The position numbers and the translations under genes are program-made. The notes under the pieces were generated by a model. It was not told the DNA's origin. It saw only the letters and a list, made by a program, of their open reading frames with translations, and did no database searches. Shown in pieces: positions 30,386 to 40,609 of a DNA stretch of 64,000 nucleotides (its first letter is position 1; every line of letters starts with the position of its first letter). The stretch comes from Peristeroidobacter soli (GTDB lineage Bacteria; Pseudomonadota; Gammaproteobacteria; Steroidobacterales; Steroidobacteraceae), in assembly GCF_004138485.1 (NCBI RefSeq), contig NZ_ML142848.1:1462640-1526639 (forward strand). Reading direction: 5' to 3'.

Positions 30386-31693
30386 ATGCCGAAAAAGACC
30401 GCGTCACGAAAGACCGCGCCGAAGAAGACCGCCCGGCCTCGCAATGCCTTCTACGCCCAGTCGGGCGGTGTTACCGCTGTCATCAACGCATCGGCAGCCG
30501 GCGTCATCGAGGCGTGCCGCAAGGCCAGCGGCCGGATCGGCAAGGTCTACGCCGGCCGCAACGGCATCGTCGGCGCTTTGACAGAAGATTTGATCGACAC
30601 CAGCAAGGAATCGGCCGCCGCCATCCGGGCCTTGCGCCACACCCCGTCCGGCGCGTTCGGCTCGGCGCGCTTCAAGCTGAAAAAGTTCGAGGACAATCCG
30701 GCGCAATACGAGCGCCTGATCGAAGTGTTCAAGGCGCACGACATTGGTTATTTCTTCTATAACGGCGGCGGCGACTCGGCCGATACCTGCCTGAAGGTCT
30801 CGCAGCTGGCCGATAAACTCGGCTATCCGATTCAGGCCATCCACGTGCCCAAGACCGTGGACAACGACTTGCCGATCACCGACTGCTGCCCGGGCTTCGG
30901 CTCGGTCGCGAAATATGTCGCCGTGTCGATCCGCGAGGCGGGCTTCGACGTAGCCTCGATGGCCAAAACCTCCACCAAGGTGTTCATCATGGAAGTGATG
31001 GGCCGCCATGCGGGCTGGATCGCGGCCGCCGGCGGACTCGCCGCCGAGCAGGAAGGCGACTCGCCCCACATCATCCTGTTCCCGGAAATCACATTCCACG
31101 AGGACAAGTTCTGCGCGCGAGTGAAGCAATGCGTGGAGAAATACGGCTATTGCGCCATCGTCGTGTCGGAAGGCGTCAAGACCGCGGACGGCAAGTTCCT
31201 GTCCGATGCCGGCCTGCGGGACGCGTTCGGCCATGCGCAGCTCGGTGGCGTCGCGCCGATGATCGCGCAGCTGGTCAAGTCCAAGCTGAACTACAAATAT
31301 CACTGGGCAGTCGCCGACTACCTGCAGCGCGCCGCCCGCCACATCGCTTCGAAAGTCGACGTCGAACAGGCCTATGCGGTCGGCAGGGCGGCGGTGGAAC
31401 TCGCGCTCAAGGGTCACAACTCGGTGATGCCGACCATCGTGCGCACCTCGCACAGCCCGTACAAATGGAAAATCGGCATGGCACCGCTCGACAAAGTGGC
31501 GAATGTGGAAAAGATGCTGCCGCGGGATTACATCACCGAGGACGGCTTCCACATCACGGCCAAGGGTCGCCGTTACCTCAGTCCGCTGATTCGCGGCGAG
31601 GACTATCCACCGTATAAAGACGGCCTGCCCCAGTACGTGACACTGAAGAACGCGCCGCTGAAGAAAAAGCTCGACACGCCCTTTGTGTTATAG
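30386..31693 (+). CDS. pfp: 6-phosphofructokinase, PPi-dependent type
   Basis: FYAQSGGVTAVINASAAGVI; FYNGGGDSADTCLKVSQ; PKTVDNDLPITD; VMGRHAGWIAAAGG. Confidence 0.87.
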   Translation: MPKKTASRKTAPKKTARPRNAFYAQSGGVTAVINASAAGVIEACRKASGRIGKVYAGRNGIVGALTEDLIDTSKESAAAIRALRHTPSGAFGSARFKLKKFEDNPAQYERLIEVFKAHDIGYFFYNGGGDSADTCLKVSQLADKLGYPIQAIHVPKTVDNDLPITDCCPGFGSVAKYVAVSIREAGFDVASMAKTSTKVFIMEVMGRHAGWIAAAGGLAAEQEGDSPHIILFPEITFHEDKFCARVKQCVEKYGYCAIVVSEGVKTADGKFLSDAGLRDAFGHAQLGGVAPMIAQLVKSKLNYKYHWAVADYLQRAARHIASKVDVEQAYAVGRAAVELALKGHNSVMPTIVRTSHSPYKWKIGMAPLDKVANVEKMLPRDYITEDGFHITAKGRRYLSPLIRGEDYPPYKDGLPQYVTLKNAPLKKKLDTPFVL

Positions 31694-31786
31694 TTTTGCG
31701 AATTATTTTCGGCACTTATCAGTTGCTATCCCGTTTCTTCACGACTTGCCACGGCTGACGCCGGGCAAGCGGGTTTGAGATGGTCC

Positions 31787-31807
31787 GCGCCCGGCGTAGC
31801 CGGGCGC
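31787..31807. repeat. Perfect hairpin gcgcccggc-gta-gccgggcgc within a cluster of related GC-rich hairpins
   Basis: 9-bp perfect stem with 3-nt loop; diverged relative about 30 bp downstream (gcgccggcgacagcctggcgc). Confidence 0.85.
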
Positions 31808-31945
31808 AAACATGTATGAAATAGCGCGCGCCGGCGACAGCCTGGCGCAAGCTCGGCTCAACGTTTTTTTGGAACTGACTTACTGACGATCTGCTCGCGT
31901 TAAAAATTTGCTCACAACGATGCACCCGCAAGGGGGAGGAAGTTG

Positions 31946-33994
31946 ATGTCCACAGATGTCGCGCTTTGGCTCGCGATCGGCGCCGGTGTTCTGGCCGTGC
32001 TGTATGGCGTAATTTCGGTCGGATGGATCAACAAGCAGCCCGCGGGCAGTGAGCGAATGCAGGAGATAGCGGCGGCCATTCAGGCCGGCGCGAAGGCCTA
32101 TCTGAATCGTCAGTACTCCACCATTGCCATCGTCGGCGTCGTGTTGTTGATCGTGCTCGGCCTGGCGCTCGACTGGGCCACCGCCGGCGGCTTCGCGGTC
32201 GGCGCCATTCTCTCCGGTCTGGCGGGCTATATCGGCATGAATGTTTCGGTGCGCGCCAACGTGCGTACCGCGCAGGCTGCCAGCGTCGGCCTGAACCCCG
32301 CGCTGCAAGTGGCCTTCCGAGGCGGCGCCATCACCGGCATGCTGGTGGTCGGCCTCGGCATGATCGGCGTCGCCGGCTACTTCGCGGTGATGCGCAAGTT
32401 CATCGGCGATGAACATGCCCTGCACTCGCTGGTCGGCCTCGCCTTCGGCGGCTCGCTGATCTCCATCTTCGCGCGTCTCGGCGGCGGCATCTTCACCAAG
32501 GGCGCCGACGTGGGCGCCGACCTGGTCGGCAAGGTCGAAGCCGGCATTCCCGAAGACGATCCGCGCAACCCCGCCGTGATCGCCGACAACGTCGGTGACA
32601 ACGTCGGCGACTGCGCCGGCATGGCGGCCGACTTGTTCGAAACCTACGCGGTGACCGTGGTCGCCACGATGGTGCTCGGCGGTCTGATGTTCACGGCCGC
32701 CGATGGCGGTCTCGACATCCGCTACATCATCTATCCGTTGATGCTCGGTGCAGTTTCGATCGTGGCATCGATCATCGGCTCGTACTTCGTGAAAGCTCGC
32801 GAAGGCGGCAAGATCATGAACGCGCTGTATCGAGGCACCGCCGTGGCCGGCGTGCTGGCGCTGATCGCGTTCTACTTCGTGACCAAGATGGTCATGGGCC
32901 CCGAGCTCGCCGGCGGCTATTTCGCGTGCGCCGTCATCGGTCTGGTGCTCACGGCCGCGCTGATCGTGATCACCGAGTACTACACCGCCACCGAATACGA
33001 GCCCGTAAGATACGTCGCGGCCGCTTCGCAGACGGGTCACGGCACGAACGTGATCGCGGGTCTCGCGGTGTCGATGAAGTCGACCGCACTGCCGGTGCTC
33101 GCCGTGGTCGCGGCCATCTGGGGCGCGTATCACATCGCCGATCTGTACGGCATCGCCATCGCCGCCACCGCGATGTTGTCGATGACCGGCATGATCGTCG
33201 CGCTCGACGCGTACGGCCCGATCACGGACAACGGCGGCGGCATCGCCGAAATGTCCGGTCTGCCGAAAGAAGTGCGCAAGATCACCGACGCGCTCGATGC
33301 GGTCGGCAACACGACCAAGGCCGTGACCAAGGGCTATGCCATCGGCTCCGCCGGCCTCGCCGCGCTGGTGCTGTTCGCCGACTACACCCACAACCTCGAG
33401 GCCGCCGGCAAGTTGCAGGTGTTCTCGCTGTCCGATCCGGCCGTGATCATCGGCTTGTTCATCGGCGGTCTGGTGCCTTATCTGTTCGGCGCCATGGCAA
33501 TGGAAGCGGTGGGTCGCGCCGCCGGCTCGGTGGTCGTGGAAGTGCGCCGTCAGTTCCAGGAAATCAAAGGCATCATGGAAGGCACGGCCAAGCCGGATTA
33601 CTCCCGCGCCGTCGACATGCTGACGCGCGCCGCGATCAAAGAAATGATCGTGCCGTCGATCCTGCCCATCCTGGTGCCGGTGGTCGTCGCCTTCGGCATG
33701 AACTTCCTGATGGGCCCGGGCGCCGGCATCCGCGCGCTGGGCGGGTTGTTGATCGGCACGATCGTGACGGGCCTGTTCGTCGCCATTTCCATGTGCACGG
33801 GTGGCGGTGCGTGGGACAACGCCAAGAAGTACATTGAAGAAGGTAACTTCGGCGGCAAGGGTTCGGACACGCACAAGGCCGCGGTCACGGGTGACACGGT
33901 GGGCGATCCGTACAAGGATACGGCCGGCCCGGCCATCAACCCGCTGATCAAGATCATCAATATCGTGGCGCTGTTGCTGGTGCCGCTCCTCTAA
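31946..33994 (+). CDS. hppA: Membrane-bound H+-translocating pyrophosphatase, K+-independent type
   Basis: [99 protein letters not shown]. Confidence 0.97.
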   Translation: MSTDVALWLAIGAGVLAVLYGVISVGWINKQPAGSERMQEIAAAIQAGAKAYLNRQYSTIAIVGVVLLIVLGLALDWATAGGFAVGAILSGLAGYIGMNVSVRANVRTAQAASVGLNPALQVAFRGGAITGMLVVGLGMIGVAGYFAVMRKFIGDEHALHSLVGLAFGGSLISIFARLGGGIFTKGADVGADLVGKVEAGIPEDDPRNPAVIADNVGDNVGDCAGMAADLFETYAVTVVATMVLGGLMFTAADGGLDIRYIIYPLMLGAVSIVASIIGSYFVKAREGGKIMNALYRGTAVAGVLALIAFYFVTKMVMGPELAGGYFACAVIGLVLTAALIVITEYYTATEYEPVRYVAAASQTGHGTNVIAGLAVSMKSTALPVLAVVAAIWGAYHIADLYGIAIAATAMLSMTGMIVALDAYGPITDNGGGIAEMSGLPKEVRKITDALDAVGNTTKAVTKGYAIGSAGLAALVLFADYTHNLEAAGKLQVFSLSDPAVIIGLFIGGLVPYLFGAMAMEAVGRAAGSVVVEVRRQFQEIKGIMEGTAKPDYSRAVDMLTRAAIKEMIVPSILPILVPVVVAFGMNFLMGPGAGIRALGGLLIGTIVTGLFVAISMCTGGGAWDNAKKYIEEGNFGGKGSDTHKAAVTGDTVGDPYKDTAGPAINPLIKIINIVALLLVPLL

Positions 33995-34018
33995 TAACGC
34001 CGCAACGGCGAGTTACGA

Positions 34019-34050
34019 AACGGCGCAGCTAACGCTGCGCCGTTTTCGTT
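34019..34050 (+). terminator. Probable intrinsic terminator downstream of hppA
   Basis: aacggcgcagc-taac-gctgcgccgtt, 11-bp perfect stem followed by a short T-rich run. Confidence 0.75.
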
Positions 34051-34260
34051 TGGACCGGAGAGATTGCGCCTTCGGCGCGTTCTCGTTTGGACGCCAGCTT
34101 ATTGGCCATGGCACGTTCATCAGGCCGGTGAGCCTGGCGTCTAAGGCGCGTTCTCGTCGGGCCGGCGGACCTTGCGCGCCGAAGTGTCACTTTCTAAAGA
34201 AAGCGGCCGCGCGTCAGTGCAGGCCGCGACACGAGCGCAGCGAGCCGGCAAACTACAGCG

Positions 34261-34671
34261 ATGGATGACTCCAGCAAGCCTGCTCGTCCTTTACCCGCGG
34301 TAGCGCGCTACCTGCTGCTGGTATTCGCGGTGCTCAGCTTTGCATTGGGCGTCATCGGCATCTTCGTCCCCGGCCTGCCCACCACCGTCTTCATCCTGAT
34401 GGCCGGCTGGGCCGCCGCGCGCAGTTCGCCGCGATTTCATAACTGGCTGGAAAGTCATCGCCTCTTCGGTCCCATGCTCCGCGACTGGAGAAAGCACGGC
34501 GCCGTGAGTCGCCGGGCGAAGCTCATGGCGACGATCATGATGACGGCCTGCGCCGTGGTCCTGTTTCTGACGACCTCGCGAATGTGGGTCGCCGAGCTCA
34601 TCACCGGCGTGATGGCGATAGTTCTGATGTGGCTCTGGCTGCGACCGGAGCCGCCGCCAAAAACTTTCTAG
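34261..34671 (+). CDS. YbaN (DUF454) family membrane protein
   Basis: LGVIGIFVPGLPTTVFILMAGWAAARSSPRFHNWLESHRLFGPMLRDW. Confidence 0.9.
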   Translation: MDDSSKPARPLPAVARYLLLVFAVLSFALGVIGIFVPGLPTTVFILMAGWAAARSSPRFHNWLESHRLFGPMLRDWRKHGAVSRRAKLMATIMMTACAVVLFLTTSRMWVAELITGVMAIVLMWLWLRPEPPPKTF

Positions 34672-36980
34672 CCAATGCTCCGAGCGGGCGTGACGCGCGC
34701 CAGCGGTTGCGGGCGGCCGAGATAGAAGCCCTGCAGGAAATCGACGCCCATCTTCTTCGCGGCGTCCAACGCGCCGGCATCTTCGACCTGCTCGGCGATC
34801 ACCTGGAAATTCAGTGTACGCGCCAGCTTGATCATGGCCGCGACCATGGCCTGATTCACCGAGTCCACCGCCAGGTTGCGAATGAACGTGCCGTCGATCT
34901 TCAGGTAATCCAGCGACAGGTTCTTCAGATTGCCGAACGACGACAGCCCGCGACCGAAATCGTCCAGCGCAAACTGACAGCCCATCCCATGCAACACGCC
35001 GATGAAGCGCTGCGCATGTTCGATGTTGGTGATCACCGAATTCTCGGTGACCTCGAAGCACAGCTGCGCCGGCGACACGCCGGTGCGATCGAGCACGTCG
35101 ACCACGAACTCCAGGAACTGCGGATCGCCCAGCGTCTGACCGGAAAGATTGATGGCGAGGCTGCGACTCGACGGCAAACGGATGCCGCCCCGACCCAACG
35201 CAGTGAGCGCGGTCTGCACCACCCAGCGATCGACATCCGACATCAAGCGATACCGTTCCGCCGCGCGCAGGAACTCCGCCGGCGAGATGCCGCCGGGCAC
35301 ATTGTCATCCTGTAGACGCAGCAGCACTTCGAGCGCCGGCCCCGTCTCGGTCGCCGCCGAAGCAATGATGGGCTGAGCCATCAGCTCGAACCGATTGTCC
35401 TTGAGCGCGGTCTGCAACCGCTGCAGCCACTGAATCTCGCCACGATGACGCGCCACCGCTTCGTCGCGCGCCGAGTAGACGTGCACGTGGTTGCCCTGTT
35501 TCTTCGCGACGTAGCAGGCCGAGTCGGCCGCGCTCATCACTTCATCGGGCGCGCCGCTTTCGCGAGAGATCTCGATCAAGCCGACGCTGATACCGATGTT
35601 GAAGATCTTGTCCTTCCACACGAAGCGGTAATCGCTGATCTTGCGGACCACGTCGTCGGCGATCTGGCGCGCCTTATCGAGCGGACAGCCCACCAGCAGC
35701 AGACCGAACTCGTCGCCGCCGAGACGGCCGACGGTATCCGAATCGCGCACCGTCTCTTTAATGAGCGCCGCAACCTCACGGAGCATGCCGTCGCCGGCCA
35801 TGTGACCGCAGGTATCGTTCACGGCCTTGAAGCGATCGAGGTCGAGGTAGCACAGCACGTGCTTGGCTTCGTTGGTGTGCGCCGTCTGCAGCGCCTCCTC
35901 CAACCTGCGCTCGAACTCACGACGATTCACCAGACCGGTGAGCGCATCGTGGCTGGCCTGATACGACATCTGCTTGGTGATACCGCGCAGCTCGCTCACG
36001 TCGCGCACCACGACGACCGTGCCGACCAGGTCGCCCTTCTGTCCTTTCAAAGGCGTGACGGTCAGCTCCACCGAGCGCTCTTCACTGCCATTGCGCGAGA
36101 TCATCAAGCCACGCCGACCCGCGGTGACTTTCGATTGCGTGGCCAGGCAATGGCGCACGGGATCGCCGAGCGAGCGGCGATCGCCCTCGTCCAGCAATTG
36201 AACGATGTCGGTGATGCTCTTGCCGAGCGCGTCGACGGCGCTGGCGCCGATCAGTTGTTCGCCGGCTTGATTGACGTAGTCGATACGGCCGCTGACATCG
36301 GTCGTGATGATGCCTTCGCCGAGCGAGTCCAGCGTCTCCCACGCCGTGGGTCGGCCGCGAGCCGCCGCCGGCGCGGCCGGCATGGAGCGCGGGCCCATCT
36401 CGACCAGCGTCAGCAACAACGCCGGGCCGCCCTGATAGTCGATGCGCACGGCGGTCAGCTCGACGCGCGCGGTGCCGCCCTGATTGTCGGGATGCATTTC
36501 GATCTCGAGCCGATCGAGGCCCGGCTCGCCCGACAGCGAACGACGCAGATGTTCGATCACCAGCTCGGTGTAATCGGGATGCAGCAGGTCGGCGATCTTC
36601 TTGCCGGTGAGATGCTCGGCGGCGAGCGCGCCGGTGAGTGCGGCAAACCGCTCGTTGGCGAATACGATGTGCTCGCGATGGACGGCGACGGCTTCCTGCA
36701 GGCCGGCCAGCAGCCCGACCAGCGAGCGCTCGCGCTCACCGAGCATCAGATCCTTCATCGCCATCTGCTCGAGCAGGCGGTTGGCGTTCTCCGCGAATTC
36801 GGACGCGGGCCCGCTGACCCGGACGCGCTCGGCGAATTTTCCGGAGCGAACGATAGCCTCCAGTTGTCCGGCGGCACGAGTCAGGGCCGAGCTCCGGCGC
36901 TCCCGCCAGAGGATGAAACCCAGCAGCAGCAGAACCGCGACGGCGAGAGAAATGGTCAACGTCCCCAACAGGGCACTCAC
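34668..36980 (-). CDS. PAS-GGDEF-EAL bifunctional c-di-GMP signalling protein (GTG start; longer ORF to 37076)
   Basis: LGGDEFGLLL; ALEVLLRLQ (EVL variant of EAL); FEVTENSVI; FALDDFGRGLSSF; VIAEQVED. Confidence 0.93.
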   Translation of the reverse strand: MSALLGTLTISLAVAVLLLLGFILWRERRSSALTRAAGQLEAIVRSGKFAERVRVSGPASEFAENANRLLEQMAMKDLMLGERERSLVGLLAGLQEAVAVHREHIVFANERFAALTGALAAEHLTGKKIADLLHPDYTELVIEHLRRSLSGEPGLDRLEIEMHPDNQGGTARVELTAVRIDYQGGPALLLTLVEMGPRSMPAAPAAARGRPTAWETLDSLGEGIITTDVSGRIDYVNQAGEQLIGASAVDALGKSITDIVQLLDEGDRRSLGDPVRHCLATQSKVTAGRRGLMISRNGSEERSVELTVTPLKGQKGDLVGTVVVVRDVSELRGITKQMSYQASHDALTGLVNRREFERRLEEALQTAHTNEAKHVLCYLDLDRFKAVNDTCGHMAGDGMLREVAALIKETVRDSDTVGRLGGDEFGLLLVGCPLDKARQIADDVVRKISDYRFVWKDKIFNIGISVGLIEISRESGAPDEVMSAADSACYVAKKQGNHVHVYSARDEAVARHRGEIQWLQRLQTALKDNRFELMAQPIIASAATETGPALEVLLRLQDDNVPGGISPAEFLRAAERYRLMSDVDRWVVQTALTALGRGGIRLPSSRSLAINLSGQTLGDPQFLEFVVDVLDRTGVSPAQLCFEVTENSVITNIEHAQRFIGVLHGMGCQFALDDFGRGLSSFGNLKNLSLDYLKIDGTFIRNLAVDSVNQAMVAAMIKLARTLNFQVIAEQVEDAGALDAAKKMGVDFLQGFYLGRPQPLARVTPARSIG

Positions 36981-37309
36981 ATTGAAACGCTCTTTACTTC
37001 GATCCCCTAGGTTGCCGCGGCAAGCCCCGGCCCCCGGTGAATTGCAGTGGCGCAGCGAAAAAACATGCGCAAGCACTTAATTAGCCGGGGAAGGAGCATA
37101 GCGAACGGCTGAACATCTGCCGGGGGGATTGACCATATTGTATGCGGCGAGCGGGTAAATATTGGCCTGAATGTGTCCCTGAAGAAGGCTTCAGGGTTCC
37201 CGGCAGGCGCCAACCCACCTGACCGGCCTTTAACTTGTACCGCGGAATCAAAGCCCGTACCCTTGCCGCCGCCGGCGCATCCCGCCTGATTTGTCTACGA
37301 ATATTGCCT

Positions 37310-37960
37310 ATGAATATCGAGTTTGCCCGCGCGCAGATGATCGAGCACCAGGTGCATGCCTGGGACGTGTTCGATGAGCGGGTCCTGAGCACCATGCGCG
37401 AGATCCGGCGCGAGCAGTTCGCCCCGGCGCCGTTCAGCACTGTTGCCTTCGCCGACGCACCGATCCCGCTGCCGGGCGGCCAGTCGATGCTGCCGGCCAA
37501 GATCCACGGCCGCATCCTGCAGGCCCTGCTCCCCGCTCCGGCCGAGATCGCGCTGGAAATCGGCACCGGCAGCGGCTACCTGAGCGCCTGCCTGGGCCGG
37601 ATGACCGCCCGCGTGCGCACCGTGGAAATCCTGCCCGAGCTGGCCGAGGCCGCCCGTCGCAACCTGTTCGCCGTCGCGGTCAACAATGTGGCCGTGGAAG
37701 TCGGCGACGGCATGCAGCTCACCGAACAATCCACCTACGACGTGATCGCCGTGACCGGCTCGCTGCCGTTGTATGACGAGCGCTTCCAGCAGGCGCTGCG
37801 CATCGGCGGCCGGCTGTTCGTGGTGGTCGGTCAGGCACCGGTGATGGAAGCCTGGAAGGTCACTCGCGTCGGCGAACGCGAATGGCAGCGTGAGAGCCTG
37901 TTCGAAACCGTGATCGCGCCGCTGATGAACGCGCCGCGCCCCTCCGAATTCGTGTTCTGA
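37310..37960 (+). CDS. pcm: Protein-L-isoaspartate O-methyltransferase family protein
   Basis: MNIEFARAQMIEHQVHAWDVFDERVL; LEIGTGSGYLSACLG. Confidence 0.9.
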   Translation: MNIEFARAQMIEHQVHAWDVFDERVLSTMREIRREQFAPAPFSTVAFADAPIPLPGGQSMLPAKIHGRILQALLPAPAEIALEIGTGSGYLSACLGRMTARVRTVEILPELAEAARRNLFAVAVNNVAVEVGDGMQLTEQSTYDVIAVTGSLPLYDERFQQALRIGGRLFVVVGQAPVMEAWKVTRVGEREWQRESLFETVIAPLMNAPRPSEFVF

Positions 37961-37970
37961 TCGTCATCTC

Positions 37971-38312
37971 ATGAGCACTCCCCAACAGATTGCCGAAATC
38001 ACCCCCGCCGAATTCGTCGCCCGCCGCCAGCGCGGCGACGTGCTGACGCTGCTCGACGTGCGCGAGGCCTGGGAGCTGGGCGTCGCCAGCGTGCCGGCCG
38101 ATCAACCGGTCGTGCACATTCCGATGGGTGAAGTGGCCGACCGCGTCGGCGAGCTCGACAAGAGCAAGGAAGTGGCGGTGCTGTGCCGTTCCGGACGCCG
38201 CAGCCTGGAAGTCGCCAGGTTTCTGCAGCAGAACGGGTTCCGCACGGTCAATGTAGCGGGCGGCATCCTGGCGTGGTCGCGCGATCTGGATGCAACCATT
38301 CCGGCGTACTGA
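37971..38312 (+). CDS. Rhodanese-like domain protein
   Basis: LLDVREAWELGVASVP; VAVLCRSGRRSLEVARFLQQNGF. Confidence 0.93.
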   Translation: MSTPQQIAEITPAEFVARRQRGDVLTLLDVREAWELGVASVPADQPVVHIPMGEVADRVGELDKSKEVAVLCRSGRRSLEVARFLQQNGFRTVNVAGGILAWSRDLDATIPAY

Positions 38313-38480
38313 GCGTCTCAAGTCGCGTCACTGACCGGGCTCATGGAACCCAAGGACGGTGGCTCGGGCACCTGTGTCTGTGGCATGAATAGTTAAGCTC
38401 GCCCGAGCCTCGCGGCCTCGACATAAATTGATTCGCCAGCGTGTCATCATCCGGCGAACACGGGATTGGAACGAAACAAG

Positions 38481-39899
38481 ATGAAAGTACGCGCTCCGCT
38501 CATCGTCGCCGCTTGCAGTCTGATCCTCGCTTCGGCCGCCGCCGAGGCCGCCGACCTGCTCACCGTTTATCAGCGCGCCTTGCAGAACGATCCGCAGATC
38601 CGCGAAGCGGACGCCAATCGTCTCGCCAGCCGCGAATCCAAGCCGCAGGCGCTGTCGGCGTTGCTGCCGCAGTTCGAAGTGAGCGGCTCGTACACCAAGT
38701 TCGACCAGGACCGCGGCAACATCCAGTTCACGCGTGCCGATCCGACCGACGAGAACAGCGAGCTGGTGCCGATCAATGTCACCAGCAGCTCCGACATCAG
38801 CGCTAAACAATACGACCTCACGCTGCGCCAGAGTCTGTTCCGCTGGGATCAGTGGATGACGTTGAAGCGCGCCGACGCGGAAGTCGCGCAGGCCGAAGCG
38901 GATTATCAATTCGCTCAACAGGATCTGATCCAGCGCACCTCGGTGCGCTATTTCGACGTGCTGGCCGCGCAGGACACCGTCGATGCCGCCGAAGCCGCGC
39001 TGGAAGCGTTCTCCCGCCAGCTCGAACAGGCCAACAAGCGTTTCGAAGTCGGCTTGATCGCCATCACCGACGTTCAGGAAGCCCGCGCCGCGCACGACTC
39101 CGCCGCCGCCGCGGTGATCGCAGCCAAGCGCGTACTGGCGACGGCTCGCGAGTTGTTGCGTGAACTGACCGGCGAATCGTTCGATACATTGGCGACGCCG
39201 GTGGACGACATGCCGTTGAAGTCGCCCGAGCCGGCCAGCGAAGAACAATGGGTGACCCGCGCGCTGGAACAGAATCTCGCGGTGATCTCGGCGCGACTGG
39301 CCACCGACATTGCCAAGCAGGACGTGCGTGTCGCGCGCGCCGGCCACTTGCCCGCGATCGATCTGGTCGCGAGCCGTGGCGATCAGGACTACACCGGCGA
39401 TCAGGTCGGTCGTAACGCGGGCGGCGTATCGCGCGCGCCGGCCGATCAAACGCAGACCACCGACTCCATCGGCATTCAGGTCACCGTTCCTATCTACTCC
39501 GGCGGCTACACCTCCTCGCGCGTGCGCCAGCAGGTTTATCTGCATCGTGCCGCTCGCGAGCGCCTGGAGCGGGCCAACCGCGAAACCGAGCGCTCCGCTC
39601 GCGACGCCTATCTCGGCGTGATCAGCGAGATGTCGCGCGTTCGCGCGCTTCGCCAGGCGCTGGAGTCCAGCCGCACGGCGTTGCAAGCCACCGAAGCAGG
39701 CTTCGAAGTAGGAACTCGCACCACTGTCGACGTGCTCGATGCGCGTCGTAGGTTGTTCCAGGCGCAGACCGACTATGCGCGCAGCCGCTACGACTACATC
39801 CTGAACGTGTTGCAGCTGCAGTTCGCGACCGGCACGCTGGATCGGACCGATCTGGAGGAGATCAACGCCTCCCTCAGAGAGCGCACGATCACACGCTGA
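38481..39899 (+). CDS. tolC: TolC family outer membrane protein
   Basis: Signal peptide; LLTVYQRALQNDPQIREADANRLASRE; TRTTVDVLDARRRLFQAQTDYARSRYDYILNVLQL. Confidence 0.92.
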   Translation: MKVRAPLIVAACSLILASAAAEAADLLTVYQRALQNDPQIREADANRLASRESKPQALSALLPQFEVSGSYTKFDQDRGNIQFTRADPTDENSELVPINVTSSSDISAKQYDLTLRQSLFRWDQWMTLKRADAEVAQAEADYQFAQQDLIQRTSVRYFDVLAAQDTVDAAEAALEAFSRQLEQANKRFEVGLIAITDVQEARAAHDSAAAAVIAAKRVLATARELLRELTGESFDTLATPVDDMPLKSPEPASEEQWVTRALEQNLAVISARLATDIAKQDVRVARAGHLPAIDLVASRGDQDYTGDQVGRNAGGVSRAPADQTQTTDSIGIQVTVPIYSGGYTSSRVRQQVYLHRAARERLERANRETERSARDAYLGVISEMSRVRALRQALESSRTALQATEAGFEVGTRTTVDVLDARRRLFQAQTDYARSRYDYILNVLQLQFATGTLDRTDLEEINASLRERTITR

Positions 39900-40072
39900 T
39901 CTTTGGGGGCCGGTCCTGCGCGTCCCTGCGCCCTTCCGGGCAGCTCCTGCACGTCCATGTGCCCGCTGCATTTGGGCATCCTGCCCATTGGAACTCTGCC
40001 GAACCGGGAGCGTTGCCGTTTGATTGAGCCAGGGAGCGGCGCCGAAGGATCGGTTCTTCGACGGAGGCTTCC

Positions 40073-40609
40073 ATGAGTGTCGCTACCCATCATCCGCTTG
40101 GCGGCGAAGGTCTCGGGACGTTCGGTCCCGAGCCGCAGCCATTGTCGCTTCTGATCAACGGCGAAGTTCGCACCGCGCTCGCCGATCCCGCCACGACGCT
40201 GGTGGAATTCCTGCGCGACGCGCTCGGTCTGACCGGCACCAAGATTGGTTGCGATCGTGGCGCATGCTCCGCCTGCACGGTCTGGCTCGACGGCGAAGTG
40301 GCGGCCAGCTGCATGACGCTCGCCTTCGACGCACGCGAACGAAGCATCACGACCATCGAGGGCTTGAGCCGTGACGGCGAGTTGCATCCCGTACAACGCG
40401 CCTTCATCGAGCACGACGCGCTCCAATGCGGCTTCTGCACCCCAGGCATGGTGATGAGCTGCGCGCACCTGGTGAACAAGAATCCCGAGTGCTCGCTCGA
40501 TGATGTGAAGACGGCAATCTCTGGTCACCTCTGCCGCTGCGGAACGTATCCCAACATCTTCAAAGCGACCCTGGCCGCGGCGGCCGCGAGCAAGGGCAAA
40601 GCGAAATGA
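40073..40609 (+). CDS. (2Fe-2S)-binding small subunit of xanthine dehydrogenase/aldehyde oxidoreductase family
   Basis: GCDRGACSACTVWLDG and CGFCTPGMVMS..GHLCRCGTYPNI cluster motifs. Confidence 0.94.
   Translation: MSVATHHPLGGEGLGTFGPEPQPLSLLINGEVRTALADPATTLVEFLRDALGLTGTKIGCDRGACSACTVWLDGEVAASCMTLAFDARERSITTIEGLSRDGELHPVQRAFIEHDALQCGFCTPGMVMSCAHLVNKNPECSLDDVKTAISGHLCRCGTYPNIFKATLAAAAASKGKAK

Noticed and set aside
31880-33874. 664-aa minus-strand ORF antisense to hppA
   Set aside because: Mirror ORF of a highly conserved H+-PPase; His/Asp/Arg-rich composition typical of antisense GC-rich frames.
35445-37010. 521-aa plus-strand ORF antisense to the GGDEF-EAL gene
   Set aside because: No domain signal; the opposite strand has complete GGDEF/EAL motifs.
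38328-39971. 547-aa minus-strand ORF antisense to tolC
   Set aside because: Artefactual mirror ORF; TolC on the plus strand is clear.
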